Shown here: positions 8,502 through 16,699 of the stretch, in pieces
Numbering within the stretch: the first letter of the stretch is position 1
Layout of the letters: every line of letters starts with the position of its first letter
NCBI RefSeq assembly: GCF_018127925.1
Contig: NZ_CP072347.1
Location: forward strand, 870,501 to 934,500
Length of the DNA: 64,000 bases
DNA from: Prevotella melaninogenica
GTDB lineage: Bacteria; Bacteroidota; Bacteroidia; Bacteroidales; Bacteroidaceae
Direction: 5' to 3'
Position numbers and translations under genes: made by a program
Notes under the pieces: generated by a model
Database searches by the model: none
What the model was told of the DNA's origin: nothing
The model's input: only the letters and a program-made list of their open reading frames with translations

Positions 8502-10667
8502 ATGAAAACTAAATTAGTTATCTACCAAGTTTTCACTCGTACTTTCGGTAATAAGAACCTTACAAAGAAGGAGAATGGTACATTAGCTGAGAACGGGGTA
8601 GGGAAGATGAATGACTTTGATGAGGATATGTTGCGACGCATCCATGACTTCGGTGTTACTCATCTTTGGTATACAGGCGTAATCCGCCATGCAACGTGTA
8701 CAGATTATTCTGCTTTTGGTATACCTACACAGAACCCTCGTGTTGTAAAGGGACGTGCTGGCTCGCCTTACGCCATCACGGATTATTATGATATTGACCC
8801 TGACATAGCAGTAGATGTAGATGCTCGTATGGCAGAGTTTGAGGCACTTGTAGCCCGTACACATGCTGAAGGTATGAAGATGATTATAGACTTTGTGCCT
8901 AATCATGTAGCTCGCCAGTATAAGAGTATAGCTAAGCCTGAGGGTGTTGAAGACCTTGGAGAAGGTGATGATACGAGCAAGCACTTTGATACTCAAAACA
9001 ATTTCTATTACTGTCCAGGCGAAGAACTTGACCTTTCAGGAGTTGTTGAGAATACTTATGCTCATGGTGCTGAGGCTTATCATGAGTTCCCTGCAAAGTG
9101 TACTGGTAACGATCGTTTCGATTCTCACCCTCAGCAGAATGACTGGTATGAGACCATTAAGCTAAACTATGGTGTTGACTATTGTGATGCTGGTGGAAGA
9201 AGTTATCACTATAATCCTGTCCCTTCTACATGGAAGAAGATGACTGATATCCTTCTTTTCTGGGCAGCAAAGGGTGTTGATGGCTTTCGTTGTGACATGG
9301 TAGAGATGGTTCCGCACGAGTTTTGGGCTTACGCAACACTGCAGGTGAAGGAGCGTTATCCTGAGATGATATTCATTGGTGAGGTTTACGATCCTAACCA
9401 ATATCGTATGTATGTAGAGTCAGGTTTCGACTATCTCTACGATAAGGTGGGTATGTATGACTGTATCCGTGGTGTGATGTGTGACGAGCGTCCTGCTTCT
9501 TCTATCACCCATGAGTGGCAGCAGGTTGACGATATTCGTGACCACATGCTATATTTTCTTGAAAATCATGATGAGCAACGTATAGCTTCTGATTTCTTTG
9601 CGGGTAATCCTTGGAAGGGAGTTCCCGGTATGATTGTGTCTGCTCTTCTTCAGCAGAACCCTGTTATGGTATATGCAGGACAGGAGTTTGGCGAAAGAGG
9701 TATGGATAAGGAAGGCTTTTCGGGGCAGGATGGTCGTTCAACCATCTTTGACTACTGGACGAGCGATGCTATCTATAAAGGCTTTTTTAATCGTAAAGCC
9801 TTGACAATAGACGAAAAGAAACTCTCTCTTGTATATCAAGGACTTCTCCGTTTTTGCAATCGTGAAAAAGCTGTCAGGGAAGGACAGACTTTTGATCTTA
9901 TGTATGTGAATAATCAGAGTTATCAGTTTAATCCTCGCAAGCAGTTTGCTTTCTTGCGTAAGGCGGATGATGAAGTGTTATTGGTTGTTGCCAACTTCGA
10001 CCAAAAGCGAGTGTATATCAATGTAGTCATTCCTTCTCATGCGTATGATTTCCTCGCTCTGCCCGAACAGGAGGTAGAAATGACCGACTTGCTTTCTGGT
10101 TTTACAAAGGTAGTAGACTTGAAGCGTGATGGTCAGGTTGCATTGGATGTAGAGGCGAACTATGGTAGGATTTATAAGTTTAATATAAAGAAGAAGACAG
10201 TGGACTATGTATTAAATTCACACAATAAAGATGAGTTTCCTCCTGCCCATACAGCAGAGCATCTGCTGAATCAGGTGATGATTCGTATGTTTGGGGCAGA
10301 GCGTAGTAATAATGCTCACATCGAACGGAAGAAGAGTAAGATGACTTTTATACTTGATCATAAACCAAACCGTAAGGAAGAAAAGGCGATAGAGGAGGAG
10401 ATGAATCGTCTTATTGCTGAAGACTTGCCTGTAACTTTTGAAATGGTCGACCGCAATCATATCCCCGAAGGTGTTACTGTTGATAGACTTCCAGAAGATG
10501 CTTCAGAGATGTTGCGATTGGTTCGTATTGGTGATTTTGATGCTTGCCTTTGCATAGGTAAGCACGTTCGTTCAACCGCTCAGATTGGTCGCTTTGAGAT
10601 GTTGGGTACAAACTGGGATGAGCAGAAACGCGCATTCAGAGTACGCTTTAAAGTCATTCCGGCTTAA
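8502..10667 (+). CDS. GH13 alpha-amylase-family protein fused to an alanyl-tRNA-editing-like (SAD) domain
   Basis: 721 residues from ATG 8502. An upstream in-frame TTG at 8460 falls inside the fabD terminator. Residues 5 to about 470 are a GH13 barrel with all four conserved regions: D130-FVPNH, GFRCD265 (nucleophile), FIGE294 (acid/base) and ENHD357. A beta-sandwich domain follows to about 565. Residues 580-721 do not belong to a glycosidase. They match the second additional domain of alanyl- and threonyl-tRNA synthetases and AlaX editing proteins, with metal ligands H583-TAE-H587 and C684-IGK-H688 followed by VRSTAQIG. No frameshift separates the parts. The amylase part presumably acts on intracellular alpha-glucans, since no signal peptide is seen. 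The purpose of the fusion is unknown. Confidence 0.88.
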   Translation: MKTKLVIYQVFTRTFGNKNLTKKENGTLAENGVGKMNDFDEDMLRRIHDFGVTHLWYTGVIRHATCTDYSAFGIPTQNPRVVKGRAGSPYAITDYYDIDPDIAVDVDARMAEFEALVARTHAEGMKMIIDFVPNHVARQYKSIAKPEGVEDLGEGDDTSKHFDTQNNFYYCPGEELDLSGVVENTYAHGAEAYHEFPAKCTGNDRFDSHPQQNDWYETIKLNYGVDYCDAGGRSYHYNPVPSTWKKMTDILLFWAAKGVDGFRCDMVEMVPHEFWAYATLQVKERYPEMIFIGEVYDPNQYRMYVESGFDYLYDKVGMYDCIRGVMCDERPASSITHEWQQVDDIRDHMLYFLENHDEQRIASDFFAGNPWKGVPGMIVSALLQQNPVMVYAGQEFGERGMDKEGFSGQDGRSTIFDYWTSDAIYKGFFNRKALTIDEKKLSLVYQGLLRFCNREKAVREGQTFDLMYVNNQSYQFNPRKQFAFLRKADDEVLLVVANFDQKRVYINVVIPSHAYDFLALPEQEVEMTDLLSGFTKVVDLKRDGQVALDVEANYGRIYKFNIKKKTVDYVLNSHNKDEFPPAHTAEHLLNQVMIRMFGAERSNNAHIERKKSKMTFILDHKPNRKEEKAIEEEMNRLIAEDLPVTFEMVDRNHIPEGVTVDRLPEDASEMLRLVRIGDFDACLCIGKHVRSTAQIGRFEMLGTNWDEQKRAFRVRFKVIPA

Positions 10668-10690
10668 AACGTTTATTAAACCATATAGCA

Positions 10691-10733
10691 AACGCCCTCA
10701 TTTGTCTTCTTTTAGACAGGTGAGGGCGTTTTT
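10691..10733 (+). terminator. Rho-independent terminator after the GH13 fusion gene
   Basis: AACGCCCTCA pairs exactly with TGAGGGCGTT. An inner TGTCT/AGACA stem supports it and a T-run follows. It lies 24 bp after the stop codon. Confidence 0.85.
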
Positions 10734-10804
10734 GTTGATGCGAATTTATTTTACATTGTTACTAATGTTTCCACTTAAACTAAGCATAAAACCACTCTTT
10801 GCTA

Positions 10805-10812
10805 TACCTTTG
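10805..10812 (+). promoter_or_regulatory. Orphan promoter-like box ahead of a 22-bp repeat array
   Basis: TACCTTTG fits the -7 consensus but has no plus-strand gene downstream. It lies about 40 bp before the repeat array at 10854. Possibly fortuitous. Confidence 0.3.
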
Positions 10813-10853
10813 TAACTGTCTTGTAGTTAATAAGTTACAAAAATGGTTTGCAA

Positions 10854-10963
10854 GAGGTGCTGAATTGGACTTCAAAAGGGCGTTAGTAAGACCTTAAAAG
10901 GGCATCTTTTAGAAGTCAATTGAGCGTTAATTCGAGTGTAATTAAGCCTTAATAAAAATCGAA
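10854..10963 (+). repeat. 22-bp phased repeat array, copy 1
   Basis: Five consecutive units start at 10854, 10876, 10898, 10920 and 10942, each 22 bp and each ending in AA. The unit reads roughly WWRRGC-N-TTAATT-N-GA and then closes in AA. Unit 1 begins GAGGTGCTGAATTGGACTT and unit 2 AAGGGCGTTAGTAAGACC. The array lies between two terminators, away from coding sequence. Five other arrays of the same kind exist in the window. Confidence 0.8.
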
Positions 10964-11037
10964 GAGAGGAAAATTGTTGACAAAATTGACTTTCTGTTAG
11001 ATTTGAAGTCTAAGTTTTTATGAAATATGAAAAGTAG

Positions 11038-11086
11038 ATGAAAAAAAGAAATCCGCCACCTTATATATTATAGGTTGCGGATTTCT
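11038..11086 (-). terminator. Terminator of the RNase G gene
   Basis: AGAAATCCGC (11047-11056) pairs with GCGGATTTCT (11077-11086), with an inner ACCT/AGGT pair. On the minus strand it is followed by a T-run. Confidence 0.75.
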
Positions 11087-11130
11087 AATGTTGTAAACCT
11101 TTCGTTTTATCTAACGACTTAGTTGTTAGT

Positions 11131-12702
11131 TTAGGATTTATCGTTCTGTTCCTTCATATCAATGAACTGCTGATTCGCATCATAAAACTCATACTGCAAA
11201 TAGGCGAGTTTCTGTGAAGGAATGATATTTACACCTAAACCATACTTCATTTGCCACTTACGTTTCAAGGAAATAAGACCCTTGTTAATGTAAGCTGCAA
11301 CGTAAGGATGAACGTGCAAATAGAATTTCTTTACTCCAACCTTATTAACCAATCGGTCTATCTTACGCTCCAATTGATCGGTAAAGAGAATGCTTGAACG
11401 AATCTTACCACTACCGAAACAAGTAGGGCAGTTCTCATCTACATCTACATCCATTACTGGGCGTACACGCTGACGAGTAATCTGCATCAGTCCGAACTTG
11501 CTCAAAGGAAGGATATTGTGACGTGCACGGTCCTTCTGCATGTTCTTACACATACGCTCGTACAGCATCTGGCGGTCCTCAGCAAGATTCATGTCGATAA
11601 AGTCAACGACAATGATTCCACCCATGTCACGCAGTCGAAGCTGTCGGGCTAACTCGTCGGCAGCACCAAGGTTGGTGTCAAGAGCATTCTGTTCCTGTGC
11701 TTTTTCCTTTGTTCTGTTACCACTATTCACATCTACAACGTGCATTGCCTCAGTGTGTTCAATGATGAGGTAGCATCCATGACCATAATTGATAGTCTTG
11801 CCGAAGCTTGATTTAATTTGCTTCGTAACGTCAAAGTTGTCAAAGATTGGCACCTTACCAGTGTACTTCTTCACTATGCCCGCCTTTTCAGGGGCTATTA
11901 GAGAGACGTAGTGTTGAACGGCAGTGCAAATCTCGTCATCGTTGACGTAGATGTTTTCGTAGGTTGGATTGAAGAGGTCACGCAGCATCGCAACAGCACG
12001 TCCAGTCTCCTCAAAAACAAGTTGAGGGCGTTCCTGCGTTTTCTGCAGTCTTGTGATTGCTTCATTCCAGCGGCTCAGTAGGACTTTCATCTCAGCGTCA
12101 AGCTCGGCTACGCGCTTTCCTTCAGCTACTGTACGGACAATTACACCGAAGTTCTTTGGTGTAATACTCTGTATGAGCTGCTTGAGGCGTGCACGTTCTT
12201 CGCCGCTTTTGATTTTAGAAGATACGCTAACTTTATGCCCGAATGGTATAAGCACCAGGAATCTGCCAGCGAATGATATTTCGCCTGTAAGGCGAGGTCC
12301 TTTGGTGGAAATGGGTTCTTTAACAATCTGCACCATCACCTCTTGTCCTACCTGCAGTGTGTTTTGAACTGTTCCGTCCTTTTGCAAGTCGGGTAGGCGA
12401 GTGGCTTTCTGAATGGGATAAAGTTTCTTGCGGTCGCTCTGAACCTGTTTCAGATACTTTGCATAGGAGTTGAATTGGCTCCCTAAGTCAAGATAATGAA
12501 GAAAGGCGTCACGCTCATAACCTACATCTACAAAGCAGGCATTCAGCCCTGGCATCAGTTTCTTTACCTTTGCCACGTAGATGTTTCCAACCGAGAAGCT
12601 CGCCTCTCTTGGCTCACGCTGGTATTCAACCAGACGCTTGTCTTCGAGTAGAGCTATCGAAATCTCTTTCGGTTGGGCATCAATAATTACTTCGCTTGTC
12701 AT
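11131..12702 (-). CDS. rng: Ribonuclease G (Rne/Rng family)
   Basis: 523 residues, the length of RNase G without the long C-terminal scaffold of RNase E. This endonuclease cuts single-stranded RNA and matures rRNA ends. An S1-type domain lies near residues 35-110 (VGNIYVAKVKKLMPGLNACFVDVG). The catalytic core holds the Mg-binding aspartates in MHVVDVNSGN and GIIVVDFIDM. ENCPTCFGSGKI is the Zn-link that joins subunits. It lies downstream of HU and the 29-residue gene, but a hairpin at 12781-12846 separates it, so it may have separate or read-through transcription. Confidence 0.95.
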   Translation of the reverse strand: MTSEVIIDAQPKEISIALLEDKRLVEYQREPREASFSVGNIYVAKVKKLMPGLNACFVDVGYERDAFLHYLDLGSQFNSYAKYLKQVQSDRKKLYPIQKATRLPDLQKDGTVQNTLQVGQEVMVQIVKEPISTKGPRLTGEISFAGRFLVLIPFGHKVSVSSKIKSGEERARLKQLIQSITPKNFGVIVRTVAEGKRVAELDAEMKVLLSRWNEAITRLQKTQERPQLVFEETGRAVAMLRDLFNPTYENIYVNDDEICTAVQHYVSLIAPEKAGIVKKYTGKVPIFDNFDVTKQIKSSFGKTINYGHGCYLIIEHTEAMHVVDVNSGNRTKEKAQEQNALDTNLGAADELARQLRLRDMGGIIVVDFIDMNLAEDRQMLYERMCKNMQKDRARHNILPLSKFGLMQITRQRVRPVMDVDVDENCPTCFGSGKIRSSILFTDQLERKIDRLVNKVGVKKFYLHVHPYVAAYINKGLISLKRKWQMKYGLGVNIIPSQKLAYLQYEFYDANQQFIDMKEQNDKS

Positions 12703-12780
12703 CTTCTTCGTTTGTTATAAGCTATCATTTAGCGTCTTTTATAGTCTCTACAATGATGCTAAAGGATACTTATAGATAAA

Positions 12781-12846
12781 ATAAAAACGCGGAACCTGTC
12801 GTCGCACTTCCAGGGAAGAGAAGTATATTGCGATGACACGCCCCGC
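12781..12846 (-). terminator. Terminator between the 29-residue gene and RNase G
   Basis: On the minus strand GCGGGGCGTGTCATCGCA (12829-12846) pairs imperfectly with TGCGACGACAGGTTCCGC (12789-12806). It is followed by GTTTTTATTTT. Confidence 0.75.
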
Positions 12847-12889
12847 CATATTATTGAAAGTCAGTTATAAAGCCTTTCAGCCTTGGGGC

Positions 12890-12979
12890 TTACTTGCTCT
12901 TATGTCTGTTCTTTCTTAATCTCTTTTTACGCTTGTGCGTAGCCATCTTGTGTCCCTTTTTCTTCTTTCCGTTTGGCAT
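12890..12979 (-). CDS. Very small, strongly basic conserved protein (29 aa), probably ribosome-associated
   Basis: ATG at 12977-12979 (minus strand) to TAA at 12890. The product begins MPNGKKKKGHKMATHKRKKR, continues LRKNRHKSK, and is more than half Lys, Arg and His. I recognise near-identical tiny proteins beside HU and rng in other Bacteroidota. Extreme basicity and size recall small ribosomal proteins of the THX/bL38 kind, but I cannot say which, if any. It is 42 bp downstream of HU on the same strand and is followed by its own terminator, so HU and this peptide probably form one transcript. An internal ATG could give an 18-residue form. Confidence 0.75.
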   Translation of the reverse strand: MPNGKKKKGHKMATHKRKKRLRKNRHKSK

Positions 12980-13021
12980 AGCTTTAAATTGTTTTAAATT
13001 GTTATTGTATTTATGTTTAAT

Positions 13022-13300
13022 TTATTTCTTCATATCCTCGATGAAGGTCTTTGCTGGCTTGAAACTTGGGAAATCGTGTGCTGGGATAGTGATAGTCGTG
13101 TTCTTTGAGATGTTACGAGCTGTCTTTTCCGCGCGGTGCTTAACGATGAAGCTACCGAAACCACGAAGGTATACATTTTCTTTCTTCTCCAACAAACTGT
13201 CTTTGATGGTTTCCATAAAAGACTCAACCACAGCTGAAACGTCCTTCTTGGCGATGCCAGTAGACGTTGCAATCTCATTGATGATATCTGCTTTCGTCAT
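13022..13300 (-). CDS. hup: HU/IHF family DNA-binding protein
   Basis: 92 residues, the normal size of a single HU subunit. It is a dimeric nucleoid protein that bends DNA. It has MTKADIINEIATSTGIAKKDVSAVVESF at the start, broken by a turn into two helices, then VYLRGFGSFIVKHRAEKTARNI. ARNISKNTTITIPAHDFPSFKP is the beta-arm that grips the minor groove. In place of the common arm Arg-Asn-Pro it has ARNISKN, a frequent Bacteroidota variant. Promoter box CAAAGATA (minus) lies about 55 bp upstream. Confidence 0.94.
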   Translation of the reverse strand: MTKADIINEIATSTGIAKKDVSAVVESFMETIKDSLLEKKENVYLRGFGSFIVKHRAEKTARNISKNTTITIPAHDFPSFKPAKTFIEDMKK

Positions 13301-13354
13301 TTTGTTTTTGTTCTTTATTGATGTTTATTTCTAATCTCTCATTATAACGGAATG

Positions 13355-13362
13355 CAAAGATA
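13355..13362 (-). promoter_or_regulatory. Promoter box for HU
   Basis: The minus strand reads TATCTTTG, a perfect TAnnTTTG, about 55 bp before the HU ATG. Confidence 0.6.
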
Positions 13363-13446
13363 CTCATTTTCAGCTTAATAGAGAAATATTTTTGTGTCTT
13401 TTTTGTAAAATATCTCGGTAAATGCTCTAAACTTTAAGGTTTTTCG

Positions 13447-13454
13447 TACCTTTG
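13447..13454 (+). promoter_or_regulatory. Promoter box for the pantothenate kinase gene
   Basis: TACCTTTG followed by CGACATT. It implies an untranslated leader of nearly 200 bases before coaW at 13654. I recognise no riboswitch in the leader. Confidence 0.5.
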
Positions 13455-13653
13455 CGACATTATAAGTTGTATTTCATGCTTATGTGGAGTATTGGATTTA
13501 ATGATGTTATAAGGATTTGAACCGTTACCAACACTTGCGTAGAGATGATTCTTTATGAGTGGTTACTTGGTGTAAATTCTTATATATTTTGGTTTATTCA
13601 TTATCTCTCAGAAAGCAGTTTTTGCAAGACTTCTGTATAATTATATAAGGTGT

Positions 13654-14484
13654 ATGAAGATTTCCATCGGTATAGATGTGGGTATTTCAACAACCAAGAT
13701 TGTTGGAATCAGAGAGGGAAAGGTTATTAAACCTTTGCGTATCAAGGCTACTGATCCAGTAACGTCCTTGTATGGAGCTTTTGGAAAATATCTATATGAC
13801 AATAGGATAGACCTGTCTGAGGTTGAGCGTGTTATGCTTACGGGTGTAGGTGCTCACTATATTGATAAGCCTGTTTATGGACTTCCAACGGCTAAGGCTG
13901 ATGAGTTTTTGGCTGATGGCTTAGGTGCTCAGTTTGAGTCGAAGTTGCAACGTATGATTGTTGTTTCTATGGGTACGGGTACCTCACTTGTACTTTGTGA
14001 TGGCAATGAGATACGTCATATTGGTGGTATCGGTATTGGTGGCGGTACGTTGAGTGGTCTTTCACGTTTGTTGTTACAGACTGATAACATTAACGAAATC
14101 ATTGCTTTGGCTAATAAGGGAGATATTTCTCGTATCAATCTTCAGATTAAAGACATCTCAACCAGTCCACTTCCAGGCTTGCCAATGGATGCTACTGCAT
14201 CTCTCTTTGCCAATGCGCAGGCTAATGCAAGTCGTGAAGATATTGCCTTAGGCTTGATAGGTCTGGTGTTACAGTCTATCGGTTCAGCAACAATCTTGAG
14301 CTCTTTGAATAGCGATATCCGTGACTTTGTACTCATAGGTAATCTTAGTTTGTTGCCACAATGCGAACTCCTTTTCCCTGTTATGGAGAAGATATACGAT
14401 GTTCGCTTTATTATTCCGAAGAATTCTGAGTATTGTACGGCAATCGGTGCAGCTTTGCAAGCAGATAACATTGAGACAGTTTAA
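13654..14484 (+). CDS. coaW: Type II pantothenate kinase
   Basis: 276 residues. It phosphorylates pantothenate, the first committed step from vitamin B5 to coenzyme A. The N-terminus GIDVGISTTKIVGI is the phosphate-binding loop of the ASKHA fold. VSMGTGTSLVL and GIGGGTLSGLSRLLL are the second and third nucleotide-binding loops. SNYILIGNLS-like FVLIGNLSLLPQCELL and YCTAIGAALQA close the fold. The type II enzyme, usual in Staphylococcus and eukaryotes, is typically resistant to CoA feedback. The panC and panD genes at 48-49 kb supply its substrate. A perfect hairpin terminator follows. Confidence 0.92.
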   Translation: MKISIGIDVGISTTKIVGIREGKVIKPLRIKATDPVTSLYGAFGKYLYDNRIDLSEVERVMLTGVGAHYIDKPVYGLPTAKADEFLADGLGAQFESKLQRMIVVSMGTGTSLVLCDGNEIRHIGGIGIGGGTLSGLSRLLLQTDNINEIIALANKGDISRINLQIKDISTSPLPGLPMDATASLFANAQANASREDIALGLIGLVLQSIGSATILSSLNSDIRDFVLIGNLSLLPQCELLFPVMEKIYDVRFIIPKNSEYCTAIGAALQADNIETV

Positions 14485-14500
14485 TCATTGTTTATAAAGG

Positions 14501-14546
14501 ATTACAGGCACTTTGTAGCGCTGTCTACAAAGTGCCTGTAATTTTA
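14501..14546 (+). terminator. Strong terminator after coaW
   Basis: ATTACAGGCACTTTGTAG pairs perfectly over 18 bp with its complement at 14525-14542 across the 6-base loop CGCTGT. ATTTTAT follows. Confidence 0.9.
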
Positions 14547-14640
14547 TAGTAACCTATCTGCTGTATAGACAGTTAAAGATAAATACCTTTATCCTTTCTT
14601 TAAGATGATATTTTACTTAAAGAGAGGAATTCTCCTAACT

Positions 14641-15204
14641 TGGCTAAGACTGTCAACTATCTATCCTATTGTTATCCTCTGACATTGAAAATCATTTCTT
14701 TTTAGACCTCTATAATCACAGATAAGGTACTGAAAAATCATTACAAAACCTCAAGCAAAACAACTATAAATAACGATAAAAACATGAATAAAAGGCAAGC
14801 TTGTAACCAACAGGAAAACAATTGGTTATAAAACAGCAAAGTAAAAGGTGCTTAATTGGACTTCAAAAGGGCGTTAGTAAGGGTCTTAAAGGGCACCTTT
14901 TGCAAGCCAATTAGGCATCTTTAATAAGCCAAAAGAGCATGTGTTAGTTTTGAACCGTACGAAAATAGTTTACAAGATTCAACTAATGAGGGAATAAGTT
15001 GTTTATATAAGACGGATAGAGATCGCACCTAATTACATCTATCGTGAAGTTTATCCCCCTTTATGAAACCATTTTATTGGAGGAAATCATACTGGTGTTG
15101 GGTGATGGTTGTTGGGTGTTGAGCTTTTATAAAACCATCTTATTTGAAGTAATCATACCATATATGTAGATGAATCTCATACTATTAACAATCTACGCAT
15201 TTAA
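14641..15204 (+). repeat. Arm A of a 565-bp inverted repeat pair
   Basis: This non-coding block recurs in reverse complement at 20320-20884. Matching landmarks in order are AGTCAACTATCTATCCTA, CATTGAAAATCATTTCTTTT, the 22-bp array, GGGATAAGTTGTTTATA versus its counterpart, TTGGGTGTTGAGC, and AACAATCTACGCATTTAA. The arms are diverged but collinear over their full length and nearly equal in size (564 and 565 bp). They enclose about 5.1 kb holding trpB, the symporter, gpx and a lipoprotein gene. Confidence 0.8.
14845..14954 (+). repeat. 22-bp phased repeat array, copy 2 (inside inverted-repeat arm A)
   Basis: Units begin at 14845, 14867, 14889, 14911 and 14933. The first starts AAGGTGCTTAATTGGACTT, the second AAGGGCGTTAGTAAGGGT and the fifth AAGAGCATGTGTTAG. 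CCGTACGAAAATAG follows the last unit. Closest relative is copy 3, in the other arm. Confidence 0.8.
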
Positions 15205-15218
15205 AAGAAGAACCTTAA

Positions 15219-16592
15219 CTATACCTTTGGAACAGTCCCAAGGTTCTTCTCTATCTCGTTATCAGAGAGTGTATAGTTTCTTAAATCACCATTGAAATAG
15301 GTGTCATAAGCCGTCATATCAATGAGTCCATGACCAGACAGACAGAAGAGGATAACATCTTCTTTTCCTGTTTCCTTTGCCTTCTTTGCTTCTCGAATAG
15401 CAGCTGCAATGGCATGACAACTCTCTGGTGCGGGGATAATTCCTTCTGTGCGGGAGAAGAGAATACCTGCCTCAAAGCTTTCTAACTGTGGTATATCCAT
15501 TCCACACATGTATCCGTCTTTAAGCAATTGACTGACGATGACACCAGCACCATGATAGCGTAAGCCACCTGCATGGATATTGGCTGGTTTGAAATCATGG
15601 CCAAGCGTGAACATAGGTAACAAAGGAGTGTAACCCGCTTCATCACCGAAGTCGTATTCAAACTTGCCACGTGTCAGTTTTGGACAGCTGTTTGGCTCTG
15701 CTGCAATAAACTCTGTTTTTTTTCCTTCAAGGATATTGTGGCGCATAAATGGGAATGCAATACCACCAAAATTGCTACCACCACCAAAGCAAGCAATGAC
15801 CTTATCAGGATATTCTCCAGCCATTTCCATTTGCTTCTCAGCCTCTAAGCCGATAATTGTTTGGTGCAATGCAACGTGATTGAGTACTGAACCTAAAGTG
15901 TACTTACAGTTAGGTGTAGTTCTTGCCAGTTCGATAGCCTCTGAGATAGCTGTTCCCAACGAACCCGGATGTGTTGGGTCGCGTGTAACAATGTCCTTTC
16001 CTGCACGTGTAGACATTGAAGGTGAACCTTCAACCATAGCCCCGAAAGTCCTCATAATCAGCGAACGATAAGGTTTCTGTTGCATGGAAATCTTTACCTG
16101 ATAAACCGCTGCTTCAAGTCCGTATACCTTTGCTGCGTAGGATAGTGCTGCGCCCCATTGACCCGCACCAGTCTCTGTTGTGACATTCGTTACACCTTCC
16201 TGCTTGCAATAGTAACACTGAGGGATAGCAGAATTAACCTTATGTGAGCCAAGTGGATTTACACTTTCATTCTTGAAATAGATATGTGCTGGTGTGCCTA
16301 ATGCTTTCTCCAAAGCATACGCACGGACAAGAGGTGTGGAGCGATAATACTTATACATCTCCAACACTTCTTTAGGAATATCAATCCAATCATGCTCACA
16401 ATCAAGTTCTTGTTTTGCACATTCCTTACTGAAAATTTCAGAAAGATCCTCTGCTGTCATTGGCTTACGTGTAGCCGGATGAAGTGGGGGAAGGGGCTTA
16501 GTGGGCATGTCTGCCTGAATATTATACCACTGTGTAGGGATATCTTTCTCGTCAAGTATAAATCTTTTCTGTTGTGCCATACTCTTACTCAA
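15219..16592 (-). CDS. trpB: TrpB2-type tryptophan synthase beta subunit (PLP enzyme)
   Basis: 457 residues, about 60 longer than classical TrpB and typical of the TrpB2 group. The group condenses indole with serine and is often found without trpA next to it. The PLP lysine is K118 in NPLGSHKVNSA. VTTETGAGQWGAALSYAAKV is the carboxylate-binding loop and CFGGGSNFGGIAFPFM binds the cofactor phosphate. GLRYHGAGVIVSQLLKDG and the insert around residues 55-75 fit TrpB2. No other trp genes adjoin it, so it may salvage indole rather than complete a local operon. A second Met four codons in (MAQQKRF) is an alternative start. Promoter TAACTTTG lies about 40 bp upstream on the minus strand. Confidence 0.92.
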   Translation of the reverse strand: MSKSMAQQKRFILDEKDIPTQWYNIQADMPTKPLPPLHPATRKPMTAEDLSEIFSKECAKQELDCEHDWIDIPKEVLEMYKYYRSTPLVRAYALEKALGTPAHIYFKNESVNPLGSHKVNSAIPQCYYCKQEGVTNVTTETGAGQWGAALSYAAKVYGLEAAVYQVKISMQQKPYRSLIMRTFGAMVEGSPSMSTRAGKDIVTRDPTHPGSLGTAISEAIELARTTPNCKYTLGSVLNHVALHQTIIGLEAEKQMEMAGEYPDKVIACFGGGSNFGGIAFPFMRHNILEGKKTEFIAAEPNSCPKLTRGKFEYDFGDEAGYTPLLPMFTLGHDFKPANIHAGGLRYHGAGVIVSQLLKDGYMCGMDIPQLESFEAGILFSRTEGIIPAPESCHAIAAAIREAKKAKETGKEDVILFCLSGHGLIDMTAYDTYFNGDLRNYTLSDNEIEKNLGTVPKV

Positions 16593-16632
16593 TTATACAA
16601 TGGATGAATGTTTATTGAAAGATGATGTACCA

Positions 16633-16640
16633 CAAAGTTA
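16633..16640 (-). promoter_or_regulatory. Promoter box for trpB
   Basis: The minus strand reads TAACTTTG. It diverges from the symporter promoter about 45 bp away. Confidence 0.6.
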
Positions 16641-16683
16641 CAAAATAAGATTTCTTAATTGCATGAAATGATAATATTTTTAG

Positions 16684-16691
16684 TAATTTTG
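16684..16691 (+). promoter_or_regulatory. Promoter box for the sodium:solute symporter, giving a near-leaderless mRNA
   Basis: TAATTTTG lies only 8 bp before the ATG at 16700. If transcription starts the usual few bases after the box, the 5' leader is five bases or fewer. Confidence 0.5.
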
Positions 16692-16699
16692 CTGCCATT

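Noticed and set aside
10854-10963. 22-bp arrays as CRISPR
   Set aside because: No unique spacers separate the repeats. Units abut one another and differ at many positions, and no cas gene is present.
12894-13334. 146-codon plus-strand frame across HU
   Set aside because: It is antisense to HU and the 29-residue gene and is hydrophobic only as a mirror of their codons.
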